From: Phaseolus vulgaris
Taxonomy: Eukaryota > Streptophyta > Magnoliopsida > Fabales > Fabaceae
DNA length: 64,000 bases
Assembly: GCF_000499845.2 (NCBI RefSeq)
Contig: NC_023758.2
Coordinates: 24,587,520 to 24,651,519 of the forward strand
Direction of reading: 5' to 3'
Below the pieces are notes generated by a model, which made no database searches, was not told the DNA's origin, and saw only the letters and a program-made list of their open reading frames with translations. The first letter of the stretch is position 1. Each line of letters begins with the position of its first letter. This document shows, one piece after another, positions 22,451 through 35,933 of this stretch. The translations under genes were made by a program, and so were the position numbers.

Positions 22451-23873
22451 TTGAGTCGCACATTGGGAATGTCCTTGTTTTATTTCACTCAGTATTTTGA
22501 TTTTTTTTTAACAAAAAGTGTATAACATCAATTTTCTTTTATTTTTATAACAAGCATTCATTTCTTTTTCTCATAATTGATTTTCATAAAATGTAACAGT
22601 ATATTCAGATTTTAATTCCTTATGTTTTAAATTTATCATAGAATTGGGGAACACAGTGAACTTTATGCATAGGTACGTTTTAAATTAGTTGCCTAAGACA
22701 TCTTTTTTATTCATGTTCTTGTGTGTTTATTAGTTTTATTTTTTCTATTAAATGTATTAGATTGTATTAATAAGATTAAAATATGTGTTAAGATAATTTG
22801 TGGTATTTTTCGATGTTGAGACACTGTTTTTATTTATTTTTCATTAATTTCATACATAAAGCTTAGATTACTATATTGCTTGTAAGATAATTATGTAATT
22901 CAACTAATATTTATATAAAAAGTCCTAAATATGGTGAAAAATGAAATCAACAGACAATCTAAAAACTTAAAAATTCCAATGTATATTCGATTTTAGTGTT
23001 TGTATGTATACGTTTCAAACCCAACGTGATTTTTTATTTTTTTTTGCATTGAGCTTTTTCATTAACTTACTATAAAAATATTAGTTAGACCACCATAACT
23101 TCTTTTGGTATCTTTTTGGTCATTTTTATTCAACATTCGTGTGGTTTCGTAAAATTTATATAAATAATCTGATGAGACATTTTTTATGGCTTTAATAAGT
23201 AAAAAAAAAAATCAAGCTCCAAATTGAAAATAGTTACTTTCGAAAAGCCAAGGATAAATCAAGTTTCAGAGTTAAAAGACTAAAATAAATAATTAACAAA
23301 ATTATTTTTTATAAAACATAAGATATAATGAATACATTTTCATGTTATTAAATGTATTTTCTACGCATGCAACTTTCGAAAAATACAGTGTAAAAATTCA
23401 TGACACTATCAATGCATACGTTATCTTCTTTCTATATAATATTTAGTTATAATATATCTTTTCATGTCTTTCACGGTTTGTCTTACTAATTTTTGTATTG
23501 TTTTTAACTCTCTCTTATTTTTTAATGATTAAAAAATATTAATGAAAACAAGTTTGTGGTCATAACAATGGGGAGGAAGAAAATGTCACAATCGTATCTA
23601 CGAGTGCAATGCAATTTGTGAAAGATGAGTTTGGTTGGTGGTACAAAGTTGGAGTGATTATGTAATTGGAGAAAAGGAAAGGAAAGGAAATAGTGAGAGA
23701 TATCATAACTTAGCTACCAACTAATTTAACCCGGCTTAAAGATTTTTTTTACGGATTTAAATATGAAAAAAATTAGATTTATTGAGTTTTAAGTTTATAA
23801 ATAATACATTTTATTAACTAATAAATAATGTTTTATTTGACGTGATTTTGTTTTATATTGACATTATATGACT

Positions 23874-23912
<39 letters not shown>

Positions 23913-26900
23913 TAAAGTAGTTATATTTTAGTTACAATTATGTATTTTTAATTTAATTCTTATAATGTTAATACTAATATATAACTAAATGTTTTTTTTT
24001 TCTTTTATGTTTTAGGTGATTTAGGCGACAGTAGAGATGATTTTAATAAAATATTTGAAATTGATGTTGATTATTTTTCTTGATGGAATAGTACTAACGA
24101 GGGAGTAGTAAAGTTGTAACCAATTCTAACTAATAAAAAAATCAATTAAAGTAAGTTTATTTGTTTTCATGATTTTGGTTTATTTTCCTGTTTTGGTTGC
24201 ATGTGAGAGATTTTGTTACTACATCTAAGAACATACTCAAATGAGTATAGATGAATAATTGTATATTAGGTTTTCAGTAATATGTTTAGTTTGAAAACTA
24301 GATATCTAGAAATAAGTTAGGATTCTCTATCTTTTCTAATTTTTGGAAAAAATTTAGTATTTATGAGTGAAAGATAAAATTAAAGGTTATGTATTTAAAT
24401 TGGACAAGTAAATCTATTTTTAATATAATGGCTTAAAATGGTTAAAGTGGATCTTTATAGCTAATTTAGGTACATAGTATTTTTTGTTGGTCCAAAATTT
24501 TGTTTTAAACTTAGTTCAAATGAGTAAATAAGATTTGAAACTCATTTGAGACTTTTTTTTGCATAATCACTTATATTTTTTTTCATCTCACTTGAGGATT
24601 GAACTACTATTCGAGCAATACTCAAGTAAGAGCTTTAATCTTGAGTACAAAACATTATTGTTAGAGCAATTAGTTAAATGATTTAGATATAATACTTCTC
24701 ACTTAATTTGAAGGCTAAAAACTAAGCTAGAGAAAGGTTGTAAGGAACATTTTTTATGAAAACTTATCGTTTGAGCGAAGATATTCAATAAAATATTTTT
24801 AGTGTATTGTGTTGATTATAAGTCAGTCAAGTGACCTTTTTTAGGGTTTAAGTCATTGTTTAGTTTAATTATTTAAGAAAATGTTATGAGATTACAAATT
24901 AGAGGAAAATTGTATAATTTGGATTGTAATTGAATAATTATGAAGAGTGTATAGTGTATGAATAATATGGATTCACTTAAAGTTAAGTGTTTAGCATAAT
25001 GCATGATGTATGATTGATTCATTGTTTGTTATACAATAGGTATATAGCATATTATTAATACAAAATATTATATCTTTATTGAGTATCTCACTAATGTAGA
25101 TTAAGACTTGAGATGATGAAAAATGAATGAAAGATTTATTGTACACTTGAAAGGTGTATTTGAAATTTGAATGTCTTAGACTTACTCTCATACATAATTT
25201 TGTAATTCATTTATACATTAAAGTCTCATACTAAATCAAATATCATTATATGATGCTAAATATGAGTCTTCTACAAGATATTTATTAATATTTTTATCAT
25301 ATATTTATTTAATACTTAGATACATGCTTTAATTTGTAATTAAAAAAATAAATTTAATATCAAATTATAAATTGTATATTTTTTATAATCATATACATAT
25401 ATATTTTTTTTATAAAAACTTTCATGTTAGGCATCACTATGAAACATGACATCTCAGTTAGGCTGACATTCCAAGTAACAACAATCACCAACTACTACAT
25501 GTAAAAAATATTATTAAAAGAAAAAAAAAATACAAGAAAATATAGAAAGACTATACCAAAACTCATATATTAACAAAAAATAGTTTATAGGTAATCTATA
25601 CCTATTAATAAATTTAATATTGAATTATAAAATGTATATTTTTTTTTATAATCATATACATATAATTTGTTTATGATATTTATTTATGTACAATTGTTCC
25701 GTGTTTGGTAATTTACCATTGTCTTATTGTTTAGAACATATTGCCATTAGATTTGAACCTCTAAAAAGTTAGTAAAAATTATAAATCTTTCTTATTTATT
25801 TTAAGGAATTCGCATGTACACTTATGTGGGGTGTTATTATTATTTTTTTCATTTGGCATTTTAGTATACGAAGTTTTAGAAGTTTCAATAAGTTGCTATG
25901 TTTTCAAAAATATTTATTTTGTTTCTTTAATTAAAATATTAAACCAATTAACAAAGTCTTAGAATTTTTAATTTGGTATTTTGTGTTTTGAAAAATATCT
26001 ATTCTAATTTTTTTTATTAAAATGTTAAATAGATTTGGTAACCTATTTAACATTTTTTTTATTGAAAATGACCAATAAACGTTTTTAAAAGTTAATATAG
26101 TAAAAAAGCATCAAAATAGGTAACATTTAGCCATAATATTAGTATTGTTAAATTAAATAAATAGATCTTATCTTTGCATCTAAATTTTGTACTAATCCAT
26201 CCAATTAACTCTCCTTTATATTTTGTTTTGGGTCATAAATTTGTTTTTCTACTTTTTATTGGACTTTTTGCAATTCAATTCAATTTCGAATTCTTCACTT
26301 TCAAAAATAAGCGAATTTCCAAGAAAGATTGAAACTTATGTCTGTGCAAGACAGTTGGTTGATGGGTCACTACCTAAACATCTCACTCAAAAGCTTTGTT
26401 TTAGTCACAAGAAAAATATTTTAAAATGTAAAAGTTTATATAATATTTTACCAAGGGGTGTCTATTAAATACTTTCAATGTAAGTACACTTTTTTTTTAA
26501 AAAAAATTAGAGAGAAGGATTTCAAAAATATGAAGAATGAATATATCATTTAAAAATATTATAAATTGAAAACCAAATATTTATTTTTATTTCTTAAAAA
26601 CATTCGTATACTTAAATTTACTATCTTTGACTTCTTAAATTCTTAGAAAAATACTATTCTTATTTTTGTTCTAGATCTGAGTCTAAGTTATCCAATTTTA
26701 AAAATAATCAATCTTAAGTTAATACTAAGTAATCATATTTTCTATTAAAAAGTAAATCTTTTTTCTTATATCACATATCTTTGATTTTTTTTTATGCATG
26801 AATTCATGTTTGTTCTTGATGTGTAATATGATAAGAAAAATTGTCCTTGATTAGTGTGCATTATTAGGAATGTATTTCTATTTTAATAAATTTTATAAGA

Positions 26901-28102
26901 GTAAGTTATGACTTTCTCTACTCTTCATTCTTTTAGGTAATTGACTTGAAAAAACTTAGAATTTTAAGGAAAGTTAACTGAAGTCATTACTTAAAATTAT
27001 GTGAAATTTTGAAAACCTTAGGTCAAGTACCTCATGATAAATTGATGTAATACCAAAGAACTTATAGAATATGTTGAATTTTGATGAATAAACATGTATG
27101 CATAAACCCTTTAATTTTGTATTATTGTTAAATTGTGAAAGTTGAAATTTTAAAATTTGGAATTATGTTAATGAGGTATATTTATAACTGTTTGAATAAA
27201 AAAATATTATAGAAATATGTGTTTTATTGGTGAATAAATAGATTGTTCGAAGTTAAGAGATGTTTTGATTTGTCTTAGTCAAATGGGAAATCAAACTTAG
27301 CTTGTATGATTGGGTGTGTCGCTCAAGGGACAAGATGACCGTTTGAAACTCATTATATTTAATGGAATGGCAAAACATTATCTCTCCTCTACGAATATAC
27401 CATTTAAGCGACATTCCATAGTTTGAGTGAGAGAAACTCATAAACTTATCAATTTTCAAGTGAAGAATAATTCCTCTATTTCAATGGTTTATGTTTAAAT
27501 TACATATAATTTTTTACAATTTATTTATATGTTATATTGAAATGAAATTAATATGGATTTATTTATATGTTTGTGTGTGTGCATTGCATGATTTGAATTG
27601 TAAGTTATGTGTTATTTGAGTTGGATGAGAGATGACAAATACCTCGAATGGTAGTCTGACTTGGTTTATAATTAGTGGTATTGATGATTGGAACTCCTTA
27701 CTGAAAATATATTTTTTAAATTAGTAGATTAAGATATCAGATGTCGAGAAACTAGAAGAGAATAGTAGATGCAATGAATTATTCTGACTACCTTGAGATA
27801 TAATTAACGATTCAAATAAGTTTTAATATGATTTAAGTGTTAGTCTCTAATGAAACTTGCTTAGTAGGTGTCTTTGAGAATGTCTCGTAGTCCCCTCTTT
27901 GTTGAGGTGAGAGACGAGTGTGATAATATAGTTCTTTAGACCTTTGTTAAGGTGAAGGGATGAATATGTTGATATCATACATATATAACAAGGCAAAGTA
28001 ATATCAACAAATCACAAAGCATATATAGATGTATTATATATGTTTTATGATTTGTTAAAATTTACTTTAGTTTATCATTGTTTTTGTTTTTGTGATGACT
28101 AT
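22451..28102. other. Long AT-rich intergenic region
   Basis: No gene was recognised in these 5.6 kb. It contains an (AT)n microsatellite at about 23878-23911. It also holds a pair of direct repeats (about 25348-25410 and 25610-25672, both running 'aatttaatat...gtatatttttt...ataatcatatacatat'). Short open frames here have no recognisable similarity and look accidental. Confidence 0.6.
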
Positions 28103-28117
28103 TATGATTGTATTTAA

Positions 28118-29086
28118 ATTTTTTTTCAACAAAGATTTAATTAAATTAAATTGGGAACACTTCAGGGGTGTCCCAACCCTTATACAAAAACTAAAAAATT
28201 GTACAACTATTTAACTCCCAGACTTAACAATACAAGCCTAGGCTTCCCAAAAGAGAACAAACTCTTCAAGAATCAATGCTAACTCCCCTCAAACATATGC
28301 CCTCAAATCACCTTTCAAGATGAATACAGTTGCCCAACATTTGCATAAAATGCACGCCTTCTTCCTATGCCATCCAACTTTAAATTCTCATGAAAAAGGG
28401 ATATTTTATACCCCAACTATGAAGCTTTTCTGTAGATTTCAAGGCTCATTACTCAAAGCCAAAAAAGCTGCTTAAGAAGTTTGTCACTGGGCTACATCAC
28501 CAAACTCAAAACTGCACACAAAAAATCAGCAACCTATTATAAGCATCTTAAATTGGCTGCTACAATGCACACTGAAAGTCTAACGCTTCTAGTAGTCCAA
28601 ACCCTCCTAAAGAATCAACATTTTGCCAGTACTGAAATGTCACAAAACCTTCAAAGCTTGCATATACGAATAACCTTTGTGATTCTACATCAGTAACAGA
28701 ATTATTATTCTTTGAACTTCTACTTAAATCTGCATCCAGTTTTATCTGCATAAACAATTCCACAAACATCCCACTAATTGAAGGCACTCTTTTACGCTGG
28801 ATGCATAAAATCTTCCAACCTCCTTCCACGATCTTTGTTCACTTCGTGCTTCTTTTACAGGATAGATTCCCTGCTCCCCACCATCATAACCTGCACCAAG
28901 AAAACAACCTTCCCCACCAATCAAACTAATTCAAAGAGACAAAACAACCTATACCCTTGACCTTGAGTAACTGATGCCAATTTATTGCAACATCCAACCT
29001 TACTTACAACATGTATAGAAGATTGTAATTACTCTTTTAAATTACTTTCATTAGATTATGAAAAAAATGCTTACATACTTATGCAC
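28118..29086 (-). other. LINE 3' untranslated region
   Basis: It follows the ORF2 end and contains, on the minus strand, 'gggacacccctgaagtgttc' near 28155, the kind of hairpin-like 'gggacacc...gtgttccc' found at the 3' end of plant L1 elements, just before the A run. No separate gene was seen. Confidence 0.6.
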
Positions 29087-30422
29087 TTACCTTGTTACCA
29101 TACTAACACAAGTTATAGGTGACAAAATCCAATCAGAAAAGGAGAATATAATTTTCTTCTCTTTATGTTTCATCCATACCCATGATTGTACTTGTGCCAT
29201 AGTAAAGATTTCCTCTGCATCTACCTTTGCTTGGTTAAAGATGACCCTGTTTCTATGCTTCCATATACTCCATACTACTGAGACCCAAAGACTTTTCCAT
29301 AACCTATTACCTTCCTGATTAAAGCAGATGTAAGAGAATTGTTCGAAATGATAATTCAACTCATTATGGTTCACCGAACTAATTCCCATCCAACTAAAAC
29401 ACATATTCCACACTTTACTTGATTCCCTACATGAAAGAAGGATATGTGTCATTGTCTCCTCTTCCCTTCCGCATAAAACACATAAAGTATCCCCTAATGT
29501 CACTCCCCTTTTATGCAGGTTCTGTTTTGTCGCTATCCTATTCGAGAGAGCCCTCCACACGTAGAATAGGGCTGAGGGCATAACCTTCAGATTCCAAAGA
29601 GACCCGAACACTGATACCACCCCCCCCCCCCCCGGCCTGTGATTTACTAACTTATTGTAAGCAGATTTTACCGAGAAAATGTATGATGGAGGGTCGTTCC
29701 ATAACCTTGAATCCTCTTTACCTGGTTGTAATGTCACCTGTGATATTATAAACATGAAATCCTCTACCATAGTCTTTTCCCATTCGAACCATTCTCTTCT
29801 CCAACTTAATTTCCACTCCCACCCATCTGCATTCCAACTACCACAACTTCCAATAGGCTTATCTTTCAACTCAGAGTTATTGTACAATCTTCGTATCTTC
29901 CTTTGAGTTGACCATTAACTAACCATTCGTCTTCCCAAAATTTGATCTTCTCCCCTAATCCTACTTCCCAAGTCATATTCTGATTGAACCAGTTGTCACC
30001 TTGGTCAGAGAGACTTACTTTGAGTAAATCATTCCACCATCTAGATGTATACCTATTTCTTTTCGGTGCAATTGAATTCAACAGCCCCCTCACTCCATAC
30101 TTTGATTCTAAGACCTCCTTCCAAAGTCCACTCTCTGTAGAACACCATCTCCATAACCATTTTGCCAAGAGTGCCTTATTAAACAAATCAATACGCTTGA
30201 TACCTAGACCTCCTTCCTCTTTCTCTTTACAGATGTTCTCCCAACTAGTCTAAGCAATTTTCTTCCCATCCGTTCCCCACCCCCACAAGAACTTTCTCTG
30301 TAATTTTGTTATCTCCTTGCACACTTCGATTGGTGCTTTAAAAAAGGATAGAAAAAATAGTGGTACGGCGTTGATAACAAATTTTATAAGGCAAACTCTT
30401 CCTGCAAATGACAAATTCCTTC
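29087..30422 (-). pseudogene. LINE ORF2 C-terminal region (zf-RVT)
   Basis: Three minus-strand pieces (30422-30250, 30186-29866, 29887-29087) continue ORF2 past the solo LTR. The first has 'GRVCLIKFVINAVPLFFLSFF', the second 'NKALLAKWLWRW'. The last has 'SVKSAYNKL' and a zinc-binding zf-RVT block 'CVLCGREEETMTHILLSC' followed by 'WSIWKHRNRVIFN'. A stop near 30247 and a frame change near 29880 disrupt it. A 14-base C run (about 29620-29633) lies within the coding frame. Confidence 0.88.
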
Positions 30423-30427
30423 CCTTC

Positions 30428-31245
30428 TGATCCTGCCTGTTGACCAGAACGTTGGAACTTGCCTCGTCAAACTTGGATCGACGTGTGCACCGCGTCAACC
30501 TCCGTCCTTCGCCGCGATCCACCTCAAGAACCTGCAAAAGAACAGAGCGGCGCCGCTGCGGCCGATTGCACTCCAACGCCCAAGTCAGTGACTGAACCAC
30601 CAAATACTTCAAGAGTAACACTCAGGAACTCTCAAGGAACCGTGCAATGTTCTCTCTCACAGTATGCTCAAGAACTCGCAAGCGTAAAGAAGACAATCTG
30701 AACGTGCGTACCTCAGAAGTTCGTTGGGAAACCCTTATATACCTGGTCACTTTCTCTCTCCTGGCAGTTACGCATCTGGACACGTGGCTCACATCCAACC
30801 GTACACGTGCCATCATCTGGAGCCTCCTTGACTTGAGCGCTGCTTCTGACTCTCCTTTGGCTAAGTTACTTATGCATGATACTACTCAGTGCATAGCTGT
30901 CCTGGAGTGCGATCTCTATTGGATTGGCGAGCTAGGGTGCCTTCGTACACACCTTCCCCGTGGTCTCGCCGGCCGCCTTCATAATATGCACCACCTTCAT
31001 CTTCGGCGATGTGCTCGCTCCGGCGATCTCTAATCACTTGGTCACCTGAGTTTACATCTGGCGACTTCATCTTTAACCCGGTGACCGCCGGTTCTGGTAT
31101 GCTGGAGATCGGAGCACGCCAACTTAATAACTGGCGACTTCACGAGCCCCCCGACTTCCTTCCCTTCTGCCAACCTGGCGTCTCATCAACACGCCTCACT
31201 GTAGCTTGATGCCATGTCATCACTTCCGACTACCAGGGCGGTACA
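30428..31245 (-). mobile_element. Solo LTR inserted in LINE (copy 2)
   Basis: On the minus strand it begins 'tgtaccgccctggtagtc' and ends 'ggcaggatca', with a perfect 5-bp duplication (plus-strand 'ccttc' at 30423-30427 and 31246-31250). The TATA-like 'tatataaggg' lies at 30733-30742 on the minus strand. Ends and internal blocks such as 'cacgtggctcac' match the solo LTR at 11495-12650. At 818 bp it is shorter than the other two copies (about 1.16 and 1.2 kb), mainly in the first half of the LTR. Removing it rejoins LINE ORF2. Confidence 0.9.
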
Positions 31246-31250
31246 CCTTC

Positions 31251-32540
31251 CATACATAAAGTTTCTTTCTTATCTTTGATAGTACATGCTCCCAAAAGGA
31301 ACACCTAGATGGGTTTCCACCTATAGGTAAGCCTAAGTATGTGAAGGGAATATCCATTAGACTGCAGTGGAGTATTTCCGAATACATTTTCACCTCATAC
31401 CTATCTACTCCAATTGCGCCAATCTTGCTCTTGTAAAAGTTTACTTTTAGGCCCAAGCTTAATTCAAAACATCTTAAAATAGCCTTAATGCACTTGATGT
31501 TCTGCACATTAGGTTCACATACAAAAAGGGTATCAGCCGCAAATTGTAGTAAATTCACCTCCACCTTCTTATCCCCTACTTTAATACCCGAGAGAAATTT
31601 TTTCTTGTCGCTTGATTTACTAACCGAGCTAAACCTTGTGCGACAATTAGAAACAAAAACGGTGCCATCGGATCCCCCTGCCTAAGGCCTCTAGTTGGTT
31701 TAAATTCTTTTGTCGGGATACCGTTTACCAACACCGAGACTGTAGCTGATTCAAGGCATGCTTTGATCCACTGAATCCATTTCCCACAAAACCCTAGTCT
31801 TCCCATCATATAAAATAAGAACTCCCAACTTACCGAATCATATGCCTTTTCAAAGTCAAGTTTCACAATCACCCCGCTTTTCCTCCTTTTTTTCAAGTCA
31901 TCCACAACCTCATTCACAAAGAGGACATTGTCTAACAAACCTCTATTGGACAAAAAAGCAGATTGTGATCCATCTATCGCCTTATCAATAACCTTTTTAA
32001 TCCTATTAGATAGTACTTTCGTCAGTATCTTGTACAAAGAAACCTACTAGTGATATAGGTTTGTACTCTTCAAGGGATTGGGGATTCTCAGACTTAGGGA
32101 TCAACGTTAGGAATAAGGCATTACAACACTTCAGAATCTTCCCCTCTTTGTGAAAGAATTTTACTGCCCCCAATACATCATTTTCTAAAAGGCTCTAGTT
32201 GTTTTTAATAAAGCTGAAAGATACTCCATCTGGGCCAGGACTTTTATGTCTATCACAATTCCAAATGGCTTCCTTTATTTCTTTTTCATCAAACGGATAT
32301 GTCAAGAATCTTTTATCTAACTCGGATATCTCCTTGAATACCACGTTATCCAGCCTAACTCCAGAATCTTCGATAGCCGACATCTTGTTTTCGTAGAACT
32401 CCTTAACCATCACCTTTACCTTATTTGGTTCTTCCACCCAACTACCTGATTGGTTACAATAAACTCCTTTTATCTCGTTCCTCATCCTCCTCCATTTGAT
32501 AGATGCGTGAAAGAATTTTGAGTTGGAATCCCCCTGCTTG
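31251..32540 (-). pseudogene. LINE reverse transcriptase, catalytically altered
   Basis: Minus-strand pieces 32485-32195, 32037-31576 and 31564-31251 cover the polymerase: 'CDRHKSPGPDGVSF', 'LSNRIKKVIDKAIDGSQSAF', 'KLDFEKAYDSVSWEF', 'GLRQGDPMAPFLF' and 'GLPIGGNP'. The first catalytic Asp (LDFEKAYD) is present. The conserved F/Y-A-D-D box reads 'FAADT', so one catalytic Asp has become Ala. Frame breaks lie near 32040-32195 and 31570. This enzyme is expected to be inactive. Confidence 0.9.
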
Positions 32541-33613
32541 ATCCATAATGCTCTTGACTTTTGTTGTAGTAAAGATTCGTTCCTCTCATTTATGACCTGT
32601 TACTGGCTCAAGAGTTCTCTTCTTTCTCTAATTTTATTTTCCTCCAAACTGACTACATCATCTCTCATATTCAACTCTTGTATTCTCCTCAAGATATTGA
32701 GTTTGATCTTATTAGTATTCCCAAAAACATCTTTATTCCAACCTTTCAGGTCACTCTTTAACATTTTCAGTTTCTCTTTTAACACTAAGATTTCATTCCC
32801 CTGTACCAAGTAACTTTCCCACTTGTTTTTAACAAAAATACCAAACTCCTTATCTTCCTGCCAAATGTCAAGAAACCTAAATGGTTTTGGTCCCCAATCT
32901 ACCACATTAGATTTTAGCTCTAATGCGCAGTGGTTAGATATCTGTCTATTAATGACAAATTGCTTACAACCTGGCTAGTGCTGTAACCATTCAAAAGTCA
33001 TTAAAAACCTGTTGAGCCTGCTCTTTGCTTTACCATTAGGCCTATACCAAGTATATTTTCTTCCAACACAGGGTATATCCACGATCTCCATATTATCAAT
33101 AAAGTTGTTAAATCCTTGCATTTTTCTCTTATTTGCACTTGATCTATTAATCCCCCTGCGTTCCCTTTCGTTTCTTATTGAGTTGAAATCCCCCAGTATG
33201 CACCAAGAGTTACAAGGTTCCCTTTGTCTAATCTCTAATAACTCTGTCCACATTTGTTTTTTCTCATGCAGATTGCAAGAAGAGTACACATTTACAATGA
33301 CGACGGGGATATTTCTCTCCTTAAACAACCCAGAAAACACCATGAACCTTCTATTAATAATGTGATTAGAACACTGAAAGAACTTATTGTGCCAAATCAT
33401 AAGAATCCCTCCTGATCCGTTAGTTGGTTCACTATAAAAATAATCAATGTCGTTATCTCCCCATAACCTACAACAGTTATTAAAACTGAAATTAGCCATT
33501 CTTACCTCTTGTAAACACAACATTCTGACACCTTCCTTTCTAATCATTTCCTTAATATATCTCCACTTTACAGGGCTCCCAAACCCTCTCACATTTAAAG
33601 AAAGAATTCGCAT
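32541..33613 (-). pseudogene. LINE ORF2 start: endonuclease domain and linker
   Basis: ORF2 starts at ATG 33613. Endonuclease motifs are visible in order: 'LSLNVRGFG' (Asn), 'LCLQEVR' (Glu), 'GSGGILMIW' and 'CILGDFNSIRNERER'. The final conserved 'SDH' block reads 'SNHCALEL' near 32915, so a catalytic Asp is replaced by Asn. The frame stops near 32975 and resumes at 32905 into the charged linker (to about 32600) that precedes the reverse transcriptase. Confidence 0.9.
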
Positions 33614-33756
33614 TGGTAACCCAAATCCTCCCCCACTTCCCTTTTGGATTTCAAAATTATGTCCCTTTTTTCTAATTCATCTAGGCTTACCATGACTTTT
33701 CCTTCTTCCCCGCATGTAGCCCCTAACTGTTTACCCAATTCCCATACTCTAATCGT

Positions 33757-35897
33757 TTATAAACTACCATGTTTTAACCAGAATAAGCGGTTACAGTTAT
33801 TAATGGCCAAATCAGAAACAGAATTGCTAATTTGAGATAAAACTAACCTTATGTTCTTGCGTTCTTCCCTCTTACAATCTTTGCTGGAATTCACCCACCC
33901 ATAACACTCTTCTTTCCGTTGTAGCGGATGAATTAGTAGTCGTTGAAATGTTAATCTTCTTTTTTTGTTTATCTGCTTCGTTCCCAAATAGTTGAGACCC
34001 TTTTTTCCTTTGCTTGCCAAACGGAAAATATGTATCTTTGATTCTGCTTGATCTCGAAACAGATTGAAATTGGCACTCCTTTTGTTTGTTCTTCGATACT
34101 TCGAAAGCTTGTTGTGTATGTGATTGGAGAGCCTCCCCATCTTGTGACACTCCTAAAGAGTCTTCCACCCTTGATATTGACGTCAATGAATTGTGCTCCC
34201 CCCCCCCCTCAACCTCTTCCGCCGACGTGATTGCTTGATAGGTTGGGGTTTCCGCACCTTTCACTGCGATAATCGTTGTACACGGTGGTTTCCTCCCTAT
34301 CTCCTCCGTAGCTTCGACCGAAAAGGATCGAGGTGCGGCGACTGCACCGTTTCTAGTTTCTGCGTTTTGTACGTTGGCTTTGTCGTTCCCAGATCGTCCT
34401 CCCTGTTCAGTTTCGTCAAGATCGTGTGACTTTTCTGAGGTAAACGGGCTTCCAGGCGGCCCGTTCCATAACATCTCCAACCCACCATCATCTGGGCCAG
34501 GTTTCGAAAAAGCCTCGAAGTGATTTTTAACCTTTGCACCTCCATGCCTTCGTCACGTAATCTATTATTGAGTCCCCACCTTGGGCCATTTGTGAAGGCC
34601 CATACCTTTTTCCCATTTCAGCTCTGAATAGATCCGTTGGGGTTCTAGACCCTAGGTTTTCCTTTCCTATGTTTGTACTGAAAATAGGTGCAGAGAAAGG
34701 GCCTATAGGTCTAGCCACAGTAGACTCACAACAGCGTAACGGTGCATTAGGTTCCGATCTCCGGCAGCCTTGTGCCGACGGTGGCTGGGCGATTCCCAAT
34801 TCCGACGTCGATTTCTCCTCGACCTCCTTTCTACCTTCTTCGAAATCCTTACTCCCCGATCGCACTGTTTCGTTAGAACCTATTGAGTCAGCCTCTGTTT
34901 CCATACCTTCATATTCTTCACTCCAATGGCATTGACAAAGTTTATAATCTGGGGTTGTGCATTCTTCCTCCACTGATACCTGGTACAGCACTTCGTTGAT
35001 TTTCATATAACTGGTAATCTTCGCCTCGCAACCCACTAACACTCTAATTTTGAACCTTGCGTACTCGAGCTCTTCTAAAGCCAAAGTTGCCTCGTCAACC
35101 TCAACAAGGGTACCCATTAACGCTGCAATGTGCTTGAAACAACCTGTATTCCATAACTTCAAAGGTAGGCCCCTACATCTTACCCATACCAATTTGTCTA
35201 CCGCAACGAATTGTTCTTCCCAAGGAATAATAGTGTCAAACATTTCTTCAAACCATTCTTTATTCTCCTCTATGACTTATTTAATCTTTAGTTAATTTTC
35301 CCCCTTCAGTAATACATGGAAACCCCCCAGAAATTTTACCTTTATGTAACCAAGACCTCCCAAAATGAAGCTTTCATTCAAGCTTGAAACCTTGTTTAAA
35401 TCCGCTACTCTCCCTATAAAGCATTTATTTAACCATTCTCTGTGAGTTTCCTCTGCTCTAAAGTGAATAGCATGCAAAGTTTCCCTATTCTGCGATTGTG
35501 CTCTTTTCTTGTAACCATTCTTGACAGTGTTTGCATACGTGTTTGTTCCTTTTGCCCTCCACTCTTTTTTAACCTCTTTCTCTGACTCTAATGCTTTCTC
35601 CTTCAGCTTAACATTCCACTCCTTTTTTGTTTTTGCTGCCCTGTTGTATTTTGGTCTATTAACATTCAATTTCCAGCTCCCAATCCATATTGTGTTCAGA
35701 TGAAATTCTAGCTCCCTAGTATTCTGAACTCCCCGAAATCTAACAAAACCAAACATTTGCTTCTTGATGTTTAATCTATTGGATATGAAAACGTCGCTCA
35801 CCCTTCCCCATCTTCGGAAAATTTTCCACAAATCTGTTTCTTTGAGATCAAAGGGGAAGTTAGAGAAGAAGAAAGGTGTCCCTCCCTGGTTCATCAT
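33757..35897 (-). pseudogene. LINE ORF1 (RRM plus DUF4283-like), broken
   Basis: ORF1 starts at ATG 35897. Residues 8-85 or so form an RNA-recognition motif with 'FFFSNFPFDL' and 'KKQMFGFVRF', which would bind the element's RNA. A stop near 35290 ends this piece. The next piece (35243-34527) has 'VWVRCRGLPLKLWN', a block typical of the DUF4283-like region in plant L1 ORF1 proteins. Low-complexity charged pieces (34480-33872, 34140-33757) finish it. ORF1 is therefore disrupted at least twice. Confidence 0.82.
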
Positions 35898-35933
35898 CTT
35901 TTTTGTTATAGTGAATAATATGATTGTATTTAA

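Larger units (their letters stand above)
28118..35918 (-). mobile_element. Full-length L1-type LINE with nested solo LTR
   Basis: A 15-bp target-site duplication, 'tatgattgtatttaa', flanks it (28103-28117 and 35919-35933). The 3' end on the minus strand finishes in a short A run (plus-strand T run at 28119-28126). In minus-strand order it holds an RRM-bearing ORF1, an AP-type endonuclease, a reverse transcriptase and a zf-RVT C-terminus. Without the inserted 818-bp solo LTR and its duplication it is about 7.0 kb, a normal full-length plant L1. Stops and catalytic substitutions show that it is dead. Confidence 0.93.

Noticed and set aside
25348..25672. Pair of 60-bp direct repeats, considered as a tiny LTR pair
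   Set aside because: No TG/CA ends, no primer site and no flanking duplication; probably a simple local duplication.
26223..26468. 81-codon open frame in the intergenic region
   Set aside because: No recognisable domain, AT-rich hydrophobic composition and no supporting context.
30459..31209. Several plus- and minus-strand open frames inside the LINE
   Set aside because: They fall in the solo LTR at 30428-31245, whose ends and duplication are clear, and have no domain.
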